Made by a program: the position numbers and the translations under genes. Positions 17,516 to 26,627 of a stretch of 59,854 nucleotides of DNA are shown here, one piece after another (position 1 is the stretch's first letter; each line of letters opens with the position of its first letter). Source of the DNA: Rhodocyclaceae bacterium (GTDB taxonomy: Bacteria; Pseudomonadota; Gammaproteobacteria; Burkholderiales; Rhodocyclaceae). Location of the stretch: contig JAGRGD010000194.1 in NCBI GenBank assembly GCA_020445665.1, positions 1 through 59,854 of the forward strand, written 5' to 3'. The notes under the pieces are model-generated. The model was given only the letters and a program-made list of their open reading frames with translations. It made no database searches and had not been told where the DNA came from.

Positions 17516-18199
17516 TCAGCGGGCGGTGAGGTTGGCGGGGGCCATGTCGCAGGCTTCCGCCGGCTTGACGCGCGGCGCCGCGACGGCGCGGATCGAAGCA
17601 ATCAGGCCGGTGCGATATTCCTGCGGCAGGCGCTGGCGGACGACGAACTCGGCCAGGAACATCGCCCCGATCAGGCCGGGCGTGAGGAGGTTGGCGAAGG
17701 CCGACCACCAGCCGATCGGTGCCAGGAGGAAGAGGCCCAGCGAGGTGGTGGCCATCGCGGCGAAGAACGCGGTCCACGCCACGGTTGCGCCGCGGGTGTA
17801 GTGCGCCAGCGCGGGCGGCAATGAACCATGCACCCGCTCGGCGAAGCCCGAGATCATCGGTACGGCGCCGTCGCCGAGGGTGCGCCCGAAGCCGATCGCC
17901 AGCAGCGTGAAGGTGCCGGCGTGCTGAATCAGGTAGATCCACGCGAAGTTGTCGGCGAGCAGGGCTCGCTGGCTCGCCAGCAACAGTGCCACGAGCAGCC
18001 AGGCGGTGAGGGCCAGGGTGCGTCGCCGGGCGCGCCAGGCCATGGCCAGGGCAACCGCCATGTACGGCCCCAGAGCCAGCAGGGCACCGGCCGTGCTGGG
18101 CCGGTCGGCGGCAGTCACGACATGGGACAGCCAGTAGTACAGGCCCGCCACCGCCACGATGGCGAGGACACGAAACGCCGTGGCGGGCCTCAGCTTCAT
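17516..18199 (-). CDS. COG4648-type integral membrane protein of aryl-polyene clusters
   Basis: Polytopic membrane protein of 227 residues with about six hydrophobic segments (first VLAIVAVAGLYYWLSHVV, later LGLFLLAPIGWWSAFANLL). It resembles the membrane protein COG4648 found in most aryl-polyene gene clusters; its biochemical role is unknown to me. The ATG start overlaps the ACP stop by ATGA. Its fixed place between an ACP and the ligase suggests a part in assembly at the inner membrane. Confidence 0.78.
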   Translation of the reverse strand: MKLRPATAFRVLAIVAVAGLYYWLSHVVTAADRPSTAGALLALGPYMAVALAMAWRARRRTLALTAWLLVALLLASQRALLADNFAWIYLIQHAGTFTLLAIGFGRTLGDGAVPMISGFAERVHGSLPPALAHYTRGATVAWTAFFAAMATTSLGLFLLAPIGWWSAFANLLTPGLIGAMFLAEFVVRQRLPQEYRTGLIASIRAVAAPRVKPAEACDMAPANLTAR

Positions 18200-18471
18200 T
18201 GGCTGCGGTGGGTCGCCACGTAGTCCGCGAGGCTCGCCAGCGAGGCGAAGATGCGGACGTTGTCCTCGTTGTCGGAGCGCAGCGTGAAGCCGTAGCGCTT
18301 CGACAGGACGAGGGCGACCTCCAGGATGTCGATGGAGTCCAGGCCCAGGCCATCGCCGTAGAGCGGTGCGTCGGGCTCGATTTCCTGGGCGGTGACGTCG
18401 AGGTTGAGGGCGCTGACGATCTGTTCGGCGACTTCCAGTCGCAGCGCGTCGGTGGCGGGGGTGTCGGTCAT
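18196..18471 (-). CDS. Acyl carrier protein (ApeE/F- or XanC-like)
   Basis: Small acidic four-helix ACP of 91 residues with the phosphopantetheine attachment motif GLGLDSIDILEV; Ser46 is the predicted attachment site. It should carry the aryl starter or the growing chain. The ATG at 18471 is chosen because it gives a normal-length ACP; the frame extends upstream to 18525 without likely ribosome site. It follows a 126-base gap that contains two back-to-back hairpins after the ketosynthase gene. Confidence 0.88.
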   Translation of the reverse strand: MTDTPATDALRLEVAEQIVSALNLDVTAQEIEPDAPLYGDGLGLDSIDILEVALVLSKRYGFTLRSDNEDNVRIFASLASLADYVATHRSQ

Positions 18472-18539
18472 GCTCTCTCGAACGGCAAGGCCGGCGGCAT
18501 CTTTAGCCTGCCGGGCAGCCTGCAAAATCAGTTGGTTGG

Positions 18540-18590
18540 GGCGGCGCCCATTTTATCGTCTGGCGCCGCCGGCAAGAAGTGGCGCTTGCC
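18540..18590 (-). repeat. Two adjacent hairpins between ketosynthase and ACP genes
   Basis: Two inverted repeats sit side by side. GGCGGCGCC at 18540-18548 pairs with GGCGCCGCC at 18562-18570 around a 13-base loop, and GGCAAG at 18571-18576 pairs with CTTGCC at 18585-18590. On the transcribed minus strand the smaller hairpin comes first. No T-run follows, so a simple Rho-independent terminator is unlikely; an mRNA-stability element, a partial terminator or a REP-like repeat are options. It is the only large gap in the first part of an otherwise overlapping operon. Confidence 0.6.
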
Positions 18591-18597
18591 ACGGACC

Positions 18598-19845
18598 CTA
18601 GACCGGGGCGTGGCGGAAAACCAGCACCGAGTTGGTGCCGCCGAAGGCGAAGGAGTTGGACATGCAGGCGCGCAGCGGGCGGCGGAGCCCGCTGTCGCGC
18701 ACATGGCCGACGCCCTCGCAGGCCGGGTCGACGGTGTCGAGGTGGGCGGTGGGCGGAATAGCACCCTGGCGCAGCGCCTCGACGCAGATCAGGGCTTCGG
18801 TCGCGCCGGTCGCGCCCATCAGGTGGCCGTGCATGGACTTGGTGGCGCTGACCGGCAGCTCGGCCGCGCGGTCGCCGTACAGGCGGCGGATCGCCTCGAC
18901 CTCGATCGGGTCGCCTTCGCGCGTGGCGGTGCCGTGGGCATTGACGTAGTCCACCTCGTCCGGCGACAGGCCGGCCAGCTCGAGGGCCTGGCTCATGGCG
19001 GCGTACTGGCCGTCGGGCGAGGGCTTGACCAGGTGGCTGGCGTCGCAGCTGCTGCCATAGCCGGCCAACTCGGCCAGGATCGTCGCGCCGCGGGCGCGGG
19101 CGTGCTCCCACTCCTCGAGGACCAGCGCCGCGGCGCCTTCGGCCAGCACCAGCCCGGCGCGGTCGGCGCTGAACGGTCGGCAGGCGGCCTCGGCGCCCCG
19201 CTTTCCGACCGGGGCCAGCACCCGCAGGGCCTCCCAGGCGCGCACCACCGCCAGCGACATCGGGCTGTCGGCGCCGCCGGTCAGGGCCACGTCGGTGCGG
19301 CCGTCGCGGATCGCCTGCCAGGCCTCGCCAATCGCCGCGGCCGCCGAGGCGCAGGCGATGGTGTAGGTCAGGCAGGGCCCGCCGAGCTTGAAATGGATCG
19401 CCAGGTGGGAGGCAGCCGCGTTGTTCATGCCGAGGATCAGCGACAGGGGCGGCACCCGCTCGCGTCCCTTCAGCAGCATCTCCCGGTAGCCCTGCTCGTA
19501 GGTCAGGGTGCCGGCCAGGGCGGTGCCCCAGTACATCGCCGCGCGGCGATCGGCGGTCTCGGGGATCGCCCGGCCCGACTGCTGCCAGGCCTGGCGACAG
19601 GCGGCGAAGCTCATCTGAGCGGAGCGGTCCATGGTCGCGGCCGCGCGCCCGACCTCGGCCTGGGCGTCGAAGCCGGGGCAATGGACCGCCGGCATCGACA
19701 TGGAAAGGTGGCCTTCGTCGGTCTGGTAGTGATAGACGGCCGACTCGCCGGCCATCAGGCGGGCGAAGAAGTCGGCAACGTCCGAGCCCCACGGGCTGAC
19801 GACACCGAGGCCGGTGACAGCGACGCGGCGGGGCGGCTGATTCAC
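18598..19845 (-). CDS. Beta-ketoacyl-ACP synthase II-like protein (second ketosynthase, ApeR-like)
   Basis: Ketosynthase of 415 residues with catalytic Cys165 in YTIACASAAAA, His304 in NAHGTATREGD, and Lys336/His341 in SATKSMHGHLMGATG; the C-terminal NSFAFGGTNSVL is also present. FabF-like length and a complete triad point to an active condensing enzyme, probably for the first condensation or an accessory extension step, as it has no chain-length factor next to it. The GTG start overlaps the ACP stop by GTGA. Confidence 0.9.
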   Translation of the reverse strand: MNQPPRRVAVTGLGVVSPWGSDVADFFARLMAGESAVYHYQTDEGHLSMSMPAVHCPGFDAQAEVGRAAATMDRSAQMSFAACRQAWQQSGRAIPETADRRAAMYWGTALAGTLTYEQGYREMLLKGRERVPPLSLILGMNNAAASHLAIHFKLGGPCLTYTIACASAAAAIGEAWQAIRDGRTDVALTGGADSPMSLAVVRAWEALRVLAPVGKRGAEAACRPFSADRAGLVLAEGAAALVLEEWEHARARGATILAELAGYGSSCDASHLVKPSPDGQYAAMSQALELAGLSPDEVDYVNAHGTATREGDPIEVEAIRRLYGDRAAELPVSATKSMHGHLMGATGATEALICVEALRQGAIPPTAHLDTVDPACEGVGHVRDSGLRRPLRACMSNSFAFGGTNSVLVFRHAPV

Positions 19846-20081
19846 GGAGCGGCGTCCGGCGCGAGCTTCTCGAGCTGGTCCATCAGTTCCTGGACCGTGG
19901 TGGGGGTGGGCAGGTCGTCGGGCAGCTTGACGCCGGTCTTCTCCTCGTACTCGAACATCACCTCGAGCAGCATCAGCGAATCGATGCCGATGTCTGCGAG
20001 GACGGCCTCCGGTACGACGGTTTCCGGGTCGATGTCGGAGTGGGAGCTGACGAAATCGCGAATCAGTTTCAGGGCGTCCAT
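19842..20081 (-). CDS. Acyl carrier protein, first gene of the minus-strand pigment operon
   Basis: ACP of 79 residues with the DSL motif in DIGIDSLMLLEV; Ser35 is the predicted phosphopantetheine site. It is the most upstream gene of the 17-gene minus operon, facing divergently the proV gene about 256 bases away. The two ACPs of the cluster differ clearly in sequence (this one is the shorter, with a long acidic third region), so they probably serve different steps, such as starter loading versus chain extension. Confidence 0.88.
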   Translation of the reverse strand: MDALKLIRDFVSSHSDIDPETVVPEAVLADIGIDSLMLLEVMFEYEEKTGVKLPDDLPTPTTVQELMDQLEKLAPDAAP

Positions 20082-20337
20082 GGAGCGGTCCGGGTGGGGA
20101 GATGTTGGCTGGCCGGTCGATATTCTGGCGGGGCAGCGAGACGCCCGATGGGCATGCGCAGCGCCAGCGCGCCGAGTATACCGCGTCGCCCCATCCTTGA
20201 TCCGTGTCTGCGATCGCGGAAGGAAAAGCCGTGTCAAGGGCAGATGAAGAATTTGTCCAAATACAATCGCGGTACAATTCGGGATTGGCGCGTCGTCCGA
20301 CGTGTCGGTAATCCAGGAGAGGGAGCCCCAGGACCGG

Positions 20338-21546
20338 ATGCAGCCAAAGCTGGTCGTAGAGAATCTGTACAAGGTGTTCGGGGATCGCCCCGAGCGAGCG
20401 ATGGCGCTGGTCGCCGAGGGTGTCGACAAGAACGAGATCTTCGAACGGACCGGCCAGACGCTTGGGGTGAACAACGCCAGCTTCGAGGTCTTCGAAGGCG
20501 AGATCTTCGTGGTGATGGGCCTGTCCGGGTCGGGTAAGTCGACCCTGGTGCGGCTGCTCAACCGGCTGATCGAGCCGACCGCCGGCCAGGTGCTGTTCGA
20601 CGGCACCGACATCGCATCGATGAGCGACGAGGCGCTGCGTGAGCTGCGCCGGCGCCAGATGAGCATGGTGTTCCAGTCCTTTGCGCTGATGCCGCACCTG
20701 ACGGTGCTCGACAACACCGCCTTCGGCCTGATGCTGGCGGGCGAGCAAGAGGGCGTGCGGCATGAGCGGGCCCAGGCTGCGCTGGCGCAGGTGGGCCTGG
20801 CCCAGTGGGCCAACAGCTACCCGGACGAGCTCTCCGGCGGCATGCAGCAGCGGGTCGGCCTGGCCCGCGCGCTGGCCTCCGACCCCGAGGTGCTGCTGAT
20901 GGACGAGGCCTTTTCGGCCCTCGATCCGCTGATCCGGACCGAAATGCAGGACGAGCTGGTCAAGCTGCAGGCGGCCCACCGGCGCACCATCATCTTCATC
21001 TCCCACGACCTCGACGAGGCGATCCGCATCGGCGACCGCATCGCGATCATGGAGGGGGGCAACGTGGTGCAGGTCGGCACGGCCGAGGAGATCCTGCGCA
21101 ATCCCGCCAACGACTATGTCCGCTCCTTCTTCCGCGGGGTCGATGCGACGCGGATCCTTTCGGCCCGCGACCTGGCGCGAAAGACCCAGGTCAACCTGAT
21201 CGATCATGCCGGCATGGGCGTGCGCAGTGCCCTCGAGCGGTTGCGCAAGCATGACCGCGATTTCGGCTACGTGGTCAGCCCCGACCAGACCCTGATGGGT
21301 GTGGTGTCGGTGGATTCCCTGGCCACCGCGTCGCGGGCCTCCCAATCGGCGAAGCTGCGCGACGCGTTCTTGCCGGACCTTCACCGGGTCGCCGCCGATG
21401 CCCCGATCAGCGAACTCTACGAGCCGCTCACCCAGCACCCGTACGGGCTGCCGGTGGTCGATGAGGCCGACCACTATCTGGGCACCGTGACGCGCAACAT
21501 GGTGCTCGAGTTCCTCCACCAGAACGGCACGGAGGCACAGCCATGA
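20338..21546 (+). CDS. proV: Glycine betaine/proline ABC transporter ATP-binding protein ProV
   Basis: ATPase subunit (402 residues) of an osmoprotectant importer. Walker A is [14 protein letters not shown], the signature [15 protein letters not shown], Walker [13 protein letters not shown] and the switch histidine is in FISHDLDEA. The C-terminal third (about residues 275-400) has the two-CBS arrangement typical of ProV/OpuAA, which senses ionic strength in relatives. The N-terminal [11 protein letters not shown] and [20 protein letters not shown] segments are characteristic of ProV. The ATG at 20338 with a close AGG ribosome site is preferred over a GTG at 20302 that lacks one. Confidence 0.93.
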   Translation: MQPKLVVENLYKVFGDRPERAMALVAEGVDKNEIFERTGQTLGVNNASFEVFEGEIFVVMGLSGSGKSTLVRLLNRLIEPTAGQVLFDGTDIASMSDEALRELRRRQMSMVFQSFALMPHLTVLDNTAFGLMLAGEQEGVRHERAQAALAQVGLAQWANSYPDELSGGMQQRVGLARALASDPEVLLMDEAFSALDPLIRTEMQDELVKLQAAHRRTIIFISHDLDEAIRIGDRIAIMEGGNVVQVGTAEEILRNPANDYVRSFFRGVDATRILSARDLARKTQVNLIDHAGMGVRSALERLRKHDRDFGYVVSPDQTLMGVVSVDSLATASRASQSAKLRDAFLPDLHRVAADAPISELYEPLTQHPYGLPVVDEADHYLGTVTRNMVLEFLHQNGTEAQP

Positions 21547-22640
21547 GCGACCAGGATACCGCGGCCAATCCCTGGGCGGCACCGAGCGGTCCGGCCACCG
21601 ACGGGCCGGGGGAAGCGCCCGCCAGCGCGCCGGCCAACCCGTGGGGGGGGGGTGGCGAAGCGGCGCCCGATCCGGCCGGCGACTGGCTCGGCCAGGCCGC
21701 CCCGGCGGCCCCGGAGCCGGCCTTCGACCCGATGCATCCGTTCCGCGAGGCGTTGATTCCGCTCGATCGCTGGGTGGACAGCGGCCTGTCCTGGGTCGTC
21801 GACAACTTCCGTCCCGCGTTCCAGGCGGTGCGCGTACCGATCGACGCCACCCTCAATGGCATCGAGCAGGCCCTGCTGGCGACGCCGGCGTTCCTGATGA
21901 TCGCCCTGATCGCGCTCGTCGCGTGGCAGTTCGGCGGCCGGAGGCTGGCCATCGGCTCGGCTCTTTCGCTGGTGATGGTGGGCCTGATCGGCGCGTGGGA
22001 CGAGGCCATGGTGACCCTGGCGCTGGTTATCACCTCGGTGGCCTTCTGCCTCGTCATCGGTTTGCCGCTGGGCATCGCGATGGCGCGCAGCGACCGGCTC
22101 GAGGCGGGCATCCGACCGGCCCTCGACGCCATGCAGACGACGCCCGCCTTCGTGTACCTGGTGCCGGTGGTGATGCTCTTCGGCATCGGCAACGTGCCCG
22201 GCGTGGTGGTGACGATCGTCTTTGCGCTGCCGCCGCTGATCCGCCTGACCAACCTCGGCATCCGCCAGGTGCGACCGGACCTGATCGAGGCCTCGCGGGC
22301 CTTCGGCGCCTCGCCATGGCAGTTGCTGACCAAGGTCCAGCTGCCGCTGGCGATGCCGACGATCATGGCCGGCATCAACCAGACCCTGATGCTGGCCCTT
22401 TCGATGGTGGTGATCGCCTCGATGATCGCCGTGGGTGGCCTCGGCCAGATGGTGCTGCGCGGCATCGGCCGGCTGGACATGGGGCTGGCGACGATTGGCG
22501 GGGTCGGCATCGTGATCCTCGCCATCATGCTCGACCGAATCACCCAGGCCATGGCCAGCAGCGGCCGGGGTCGCGGCCGCTGGCTGGACAGCGGGCCGCT
22601 GGGGGCCCTGCGCCGGCAGTTCCGGCGCGGCGGCGACTGA
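21543..22640 (+). CDS. proW: Glycine betaine/proline ABC transporter permease ProW
   Basis: Permease of 365 residues, with a long cytoplasmic N-terminal tail rich in Pro, Ala and Gly (about residues 1-60) containing two NPW motifs and a DWL motif, as in Escherichia coli ProW. About seven transmembrane helices follow. The EAA-like loop that contacts ProV is [20 protein letters not shown], followed by [11 protein letters not shown]. It overlaps proV by four bases (ATGA). Confidence 0.93.
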   Translation: MSDQDTAANPWAAPSGPATDGPGEAPASAPANPWGGGGEAAPDPAGDWLGQAAPAAPEPAFDPMHPFREALIPLDRWVDSGLSWVVDNFRPAFQAVRVPIDATLNGIEQALLATPAFLMIALIALVAWQFGGRRLAIGSALSLVMVGLIGAWDEAMVTLALVITSVAFCLVIGLPLGIAMARSDRLEAGIRPALDAMQTTPAFVYLVPVVMLFGIGNVPGVVVTIVFALPPLIRLTNLGIRQVRPDLIEASRAFGASPWQLLTKVQLPLAMPTIMAGINQTLMLALSMVVIASMIAVGGLGQMVLRGIGRLDMGLATIGGVGIVILAIMLDRITQAMASSGRGRGRWLDSGPLGALRRQFRRGGD

Positions 22641-22664
22641 ACATCACCGAGAGAGGAGAAGACG

Positions 22665-23672
22665 ATGGGATACAGGAACCTGATGGCCGCCGGAGCGGCC
22701 GCACTGACACTGGCCTTCGGGGCCGCGGCGGCGGGTGCCGCCGACATGCCGGGCAAGGGTGTCACGGTACAGCCGATCAAGAGCTCGATCGCCGAGGAGA
22801 CCTTCCAGACGATGCTGGTGATGCGTGGACTCGAGGCCCTCGGCTACGACGTCAAGGACATCAAGGAGATCGAATACGCCGCCGGCCACGTGGCGATCGG
22901 CAATGGCGACGCGACCTTCATGGCCGACCACTGGAACCCGCTGCACGTGGATTTCTACAAGAAGGCGGGCGGCGACGCCAAGCTGTATCGCGAGGGCACC
23001 TACTCGGCCGGCGCGCTGCAGGGCTACCTGATCGACAAGAAGACGGCCGACAAGTACGGCATCAAGGACGTCTCGCAGCTCAAGGACCCGAAGATCGCCA
23101 AGCTGTTCGACGCCGACGGTGACGGCAAGGCCGACCTGGCCGGCTGCAACCCGGGCTGGGGCTGTGAGAAGGTCATCGAGCACCACCTCGACGCCTACAA
23201 GCTGCGCGACAGCGTGACCCACAAGCAGGGTTCGTACGCCGCGATCATCGCTGACACCATCGCCCGCTATCGCCAGGGCGAGCCGGTCTTCTACTACACA
23301 TGGACGCCGTACTGGGTCAGCGGTGTGCTGGTGCCGAACAAGGACGTGACCTGGCTGCAGGTGCCGTTCTCGGCCCTGCCTGGCGAGCGCAAGGACGTGG
23401 ATACCGCGCTGCCCGACGGCGCCAACTACGGCTTCCAGGCCAACAACCAGCATATCGTCGCCAACCGGGCCTTTGCCGAGGCGAACCCGGCAGCGGCCAA
23501 GCTGTTCGCCGTGATGCGCCTGTCCAACAACGACATCAGCGCCCAGAACCTGCGCATGCGCGACGGTGAGAACAAGCCGGCCGACATCGCGCGCCACGTC
23601 GATGCCTGGATCCGCGGCCACCAGGATGTCTGGAACGGCTGGCTCGATCAGGCCAGGGCCGCCGCTCGCTGA
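22665..23672 (+). CDS. proX: Glycine betaine/proline ABC transporter substrate-binding protein ProX
   Basis: Periplasmic binding protein of 335 residues with a signal peptide ending GAAAAGA before ADMPGKG. The aromatic residues that form the betaine-binding cage in ProX proteins can be matched to Trp in [19 protein letters not shown] and YTWTPYW. The [13 protein letters not shown] segment is also characteristic of ProX. A strong GAGAGGAGAAG ribosome site precedes the ATG. It is the last gene of proVWX. Confidence 0.93.
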   Translation: MGYRNLMAAGAAALTLAFGAAAAGAADMPGKGVTVQPIKSSIAEETFQTMLVMRGLEALGYDVKDIKEIEYAAGHVAIGNGDATFMADHWNPLHVDFYKKAGGDAKLYREGTYSAGALQGYLIDKKTADKYGIKDVSQLKDPKIAKLFDADGDGKADLAGCNPGWGCEKVIEHHLDAYKLRDSVTHKQGSYAAIIADTIARYRQGEPVFYYTWTPYWVSGVLVPNKDVTWLQVPFSALPGERKDVDTALPDGANYGFQANNQHIVANRAFAEANPAAAKLFAVMRLSNNDISAQNLRMRDGENKPADIARHVDAWIRGHQDVWNGWLDQARAAAR

Positions 23673-23720
23673 CCGCGGGGCCGCCCGCCTGCTGCGGCGC
23701 AGGGTGACAGCCGGGCAGGG

Positions 23721-24335
23721 GTGGGCGAGACTGGCGCGGTGAATGCCCCGACCCCCCATCGCGCATCGACCGGGCGGGCTGCCAGACTGGCAGTCCGCCT
23801 TCTTCATGCCTGCGGCTGGCGGCTCGACCTGCCCCCGCTGCCCGCCGACAAGCTGGTGCTGGTGTTCTACCCGCACACCTCGAACTGGGATTTCCCCCTC
23901 GGGCTGCTGGCCCGCTTCGGTTCCGGCTGGCCGGTGAGCTGGGTCGGCAAGCACACCCTCTTCCGCTGGCCCCTGCACAAGCTGATGGTTCGCCTGGGCG
24001 GGATTCCCGTGGACCGTGGCGCGGCCGGTGATTTCGTGGAGCGCATGGCGGACGAGTTTGCCCGCCGCGACCAGCTGGTGCTGGCGATCTCGCCGGAGGG
24101 CACGCGGCGCCACGTGGACGGGCTCAAGTCCGGCTTTCACCGGATCGCGCGCCGTGCCGGCGTGCCGGTGGCCCTCGGCTACATCGACTATGGCAGCCGG
24201 ACCCTGGGCATCGCCGACGTCATCACGGTATCGGACGACCCCGACAGCGACCTCGAACGGATGCGCCAGGCCTACGCCGGACGACGGGGCAAGCACCCGG
24301 CGCTCGCCGGTGAGTTCCGCTTCCGCCGGCGTTGA
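23721..24335 (+). CDS. 1-acyl-glycerol-3-phosphate acyltransferase-like protein
   Basis: Acyltransferase-like protein of up to 204 residues. The HX4D motif is HTSNWD, and the second motif is SPEGTRR (instead of FPEGTR), followed by GLKSGFHRIARRAGVPV. These features place it in the PlsC superfamily, in a subgroup with a YPHTSNWDF opening. The start is uncertain: GTG at 23721 or GTG at 23739. It is separated by 48 bases from proX and is probably not functionally linked to it. Confidence 0.8.
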   Translation: MGETGAVNAPTPHRASTGRAARLAVRLLHACGWRLDLPPLPADKLVLVFYPHTSNWDFPLGLLARFGSGWPVSWVGKHTLFRWPLHKLMVRLGGIPVDRGAAGDFVERMADEFARRDQLVLAISPEGTRRHVDGLKSGFHRIARRAGVPVALGYIDYGSRTLGIADVITVSDDPDSDLERMRQAYAGRRGKHPALAGEFRFRRR

Positions 24336-24358
24336 GCGCGGGCGGAGGGGCCCGAGGC

Positions 24359-24739
24359 CTATTGGGTGACGGATTCCGGTGAGGGTGGGGTTTCGGGCAG
24401 GGGCGGGGGTTCCGGGTGGCGCTGGCAGGCGCCCTGCTTCTCGAACCAGTACACGATGTTGCCGGCGATGACGATGCTGCCGGACACCACCGCGCTGGCT
24501 GCGGCGACCACGCCGGCGCCGGCCAGGATCGCTGCGCAGCCCTCACCACGACAGCCGACGAAGGCGCCTACCTGCTGCATCTCGAGGATCATCTCGCGCG
24601 CTTCGATGTGGCAGTCCTCGTCGTAGACCAGGGTGGTCCGGGGCACGAAGATGCAGCCCGAGAGCAGGCTGGCGGCGACCAGGGGGAGTGCCATCCGGCG
24701 TTGTACCGGTGGGCCGCGACGCAGATCCGTTCGTCTCAT
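24359..24739 (-). CDS. Small putative lipoprotein, function unknown
   Basis: Protein of 126 residues with a lipoprotein signal: a basic N-terminus, hydrophobic [12 protein letters not shown] and a lipobox cysteine at residue 29 (LLSGC). The mature part contains several cysteines ([16 protein letters not shown]), a glycine-rich hydrophobic stretch [20 protein letters not shown] that may insert in or span a membrane, and a proline-rich C-terminal tail ([14 protein letters not shown]). No family is recognised. It is convergent with the preceding acyltransferase gene and divergent from the chemotaxis transducer gene. Confidence 0.65.
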   Translation of the reverse strand: MRRTDLRRGPPVQRRMALPLVAASLLSGCIFVPRTTLVYDEDCHIEAREMILEMQQVGAFVGCRGEGCAAILAGAGVVAAASAVVSGSIVIAGNIVYWFEKQGACQRHPEPPPLPETPPSPESVTQ

Positions 24740-24822
24740 CGGTTCAAGTTTCCCTGGCGGAGCGCCGAGAAGGGAGAGAAGCCGCCCCGAGAGTCGGCCG
24801 CACCCATCATTGGAGAACAAAA

Positions 24823-25995
24823 ATGGAGAGACTCAGTATACGCAACGCCTTCATGGCGTTCGCGATCTTTGCCATCGCCCTCGAGGCGATCGTGCTGGTT
24901 CTGACGGGGGGCCTTGCCCACCTCGGTGAAGGGAACTTCCTGCCACTGGTCGAACTGGGCGGAACGGCCATCGTCATGCTCGCCGTGGCCTACGCCTTCG
25001 GGCGCCACTTCGCGCGCCGCACCGAGACCCTGGTCGGTGGCCTGCACCGCCTCGCCAAGGGGGATCTGACGTGCAAGCTCAACCTCACCGGGCGGGATGA
25101 CTTCGCCTGGCTGGGCTACGAGTACGACTCGGCCCGCAAGTCGCTGACCAAGCTGGTCCGCGAGCTGCTCGAGCTGTCGCAGCGGGTGTCGGAGTGTTCG
25201 CAGCAGCTCCGCAGCGATTCGACAACCATCTCCGGCAGCTCCCAGCAGCAGAGCGAGGCGGCCTCGACCATCGCGGCGGCGATCGAGGAGATGGCCGTCA
25301 GCGTCAGCCAGGTGGCCGACAACGCGCGCCAGGCCCGCGACTTTACCGATGAGGCGGGCGCAGCGACCGAAAAGGGCCGCTCGGTGATCGGCGGCGTGGT
25401 CGGCGAGGTGGGCAATATCGCCGAGGCGGTGCAGTCCTCGTCCACGGTGATCGAGGAGCTGGGCCGCAAGTCGGCCGAGATCCGCAGCATCGTCGGCGTG
25501 ATCGACGAACTGGCCGACCAGACCAACCTGCTGGCCCTCAATGCCGCCATCGAGGCGGCCCGGGCCGGCGAACAGGGGCGGGGTTTCGCGGTGGTCGCCG
25601 ACGAGGTGCGCAAGCTCGCCGAACGGACCGCGACCGCGACCCGAGAGATCGGGGACATGATCGCCGCCGTGGACAGTGGCAGCGAGCACGCCGTCAAGAG
25701 CATGCACGGCGGTGTCGAGAAGGTCGAGCGGGGCGTCCAGCTGGCCCGCGAGGCCGGCCAGACGATCGACGAGATCAACAGCCAGACGATGAAGGTGGTG
25801 TCCGCCGTGGGCGACATCACTGCGGCGATGGAGGAGCAGCGCAGCGCCACCGACCAGATCGCCCGCCACGTCGAGGAGATTGCGCGCATGGCCGAGCGCA
25901 ACAGCGAAGGCACCAGCCGCACGAGGGACACCGCCGAAACCCTGACCGGCCTGTCGGACGAACTGAAGCAGGCGGCTGGCCGCTTCGTGCTGTAG
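24823..25995 (+). CDS. Methyl-accepting chemotaxis protein without a periplasmic sensor domain
   Basis: Transducer of 390 residues. Two transmembrane segments lie at about residues 8-29 and 41-60, leaving a periplasmic loop of roughly ten residues. A HAMP-like region ([20 protein letters not shown]) follows, then a long signalling coiled coil with the highly conserved hairpin tip ([20 protein letters not shown] and [20 protein letters not shown]). The absence of a ligand-binding domain suggests it senses membrane state, energy or a cytosolic partner. A GGAG ribosome site precedes the ATG. No che genes are nearby. Confidence 0.9.
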   Translation: MERLSIRNAFMAFAIFAIALEAIVLVLTGGLAHLGEGNFLPLVELGGTAIVMLAVAYAFGRHFARRTETLVGGLHRLAKGDLTCKLNLTGRDDFAWLGYEYDSARKSLTKLVRELLELSQRVSECSQQLRSDSTTISGSSQQQSEAASTIAAAIEEMAVSVSQVADNARQARDFTDEAGAATEKGRSVIGGVVGEVGNIAEAVQSSSTVIEELGRKSAEIRSIVGVIDELADQTNLLALNAAIEAARAGEQGRGFAVVADEVRKLAERTATATREIGDMIAAVDSGSEHAVKSMHGGVEKVERGVQLAREAGQTIDEINSQTMKVVSAVGDITAAMEEQRSATDQIARHVEEIARMAERNSEGTSRTRDTAETLTGLSDELKQAAGRFVL

Positions 25996-26059
25996 GCGGC
26001 CGGGGCACTTTCCCGGGTGCTATCGTGGCGCTTTCGTCACGGAGCGCCGGAGGCCGGTC

Positions 26060-26530
26060 GTGAAAGCACTGTTGGGGCGAGTCGTCTTCACGTTGATCAC
26101 CGCGTTGGCGGGTCAGGCGGCAGCCGATGGCGGGGGCGGTTCCGAGCCCGCGCGAAACGAGCGCCGCAGTAGCGACGTCGAGCAGGCCCGCGAGGCGATC
26201 GAGCGGGGCGACTACCCGCGGGCGGCGGGGCTGCTAGAGCGCTACACCCGGCGGGAGCCGGAGGATGCCGACGCCTGGAACTGGCTCGGATTCTCGCGCC
26301 GCAAGGCCGGGGCCCTCGAGGCGGCCTTCGTGGCCTACCGGCGGGCCCTCGCGATCGACCCGTCCCACCGTGGCGCCCACGAGTACGTCGGGGAGGCCTT
26401 TCTTGCGGCGGGGGATTTCGCCAGTGCCGAAAAGCACCTGGCGGATCTGGCGGCGCTCTGCCCGGCGGGCTGCGAGCAGCGCGCCGACCTGGCCGCCGCC
26501 ATTGCACGCTACCGTGCCGGCCGACCGTGA
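26060..26530 (+). CDS. Exported tetratricopeptide-repeat protein
   Basis: Protein of 156 residues with an N-terminal signal peptide (VVFTLITALAGQAAA) and about three TPR units (AREAIERGDYPRAAGLLERY, AWNWLGFSRRKAGALEAAFVAYRRAL, AHEYVGEAFLAAGDFASAEKHLADL). Its partner is unknown. It sits just upstream of two spondin-domain genes, and TPR proteins often act as scaffolds, so it may belong to the same unit. The start is GTG, preceded by a GGAGG site. Confidence 0.75.
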   Translation: MKALLGRVVFTLITALAGQAAADGGGGSEPARNERRSSDVEQAREAIERGDYPRAAGLLERYTRREPEDADAWNWLGFSRRKAGALEAAFVAYRRALAIDPSHRGAHEYVGEAFLAAGDFASAEKHLADLAALCPAGCEQRADLAAAIARYRAGRP

Positions 26531-26627
26531 CACTTTTGTGATGCAATCGTAGCGGCCACCGGAGGATTCGACGGGGCCCGCTGCCCTAGCCTGTTCGCTC
26601 CTGAACACCGAACGAAGGAGCGACACG

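Noticed and set aside
20253-20278. TTGTCC with TACAAT as proV promoter
   Set aside because: The spacing is only 14 bases, so it is not a convincing sigma-70 promoter; I left it out of the feature list.
26531-26627. Possible RNA or promoter element before the spondin genes
   Set aside because: Only a ribosome site could be supported; no consensus promoter or stable hairpin with T-run was found.
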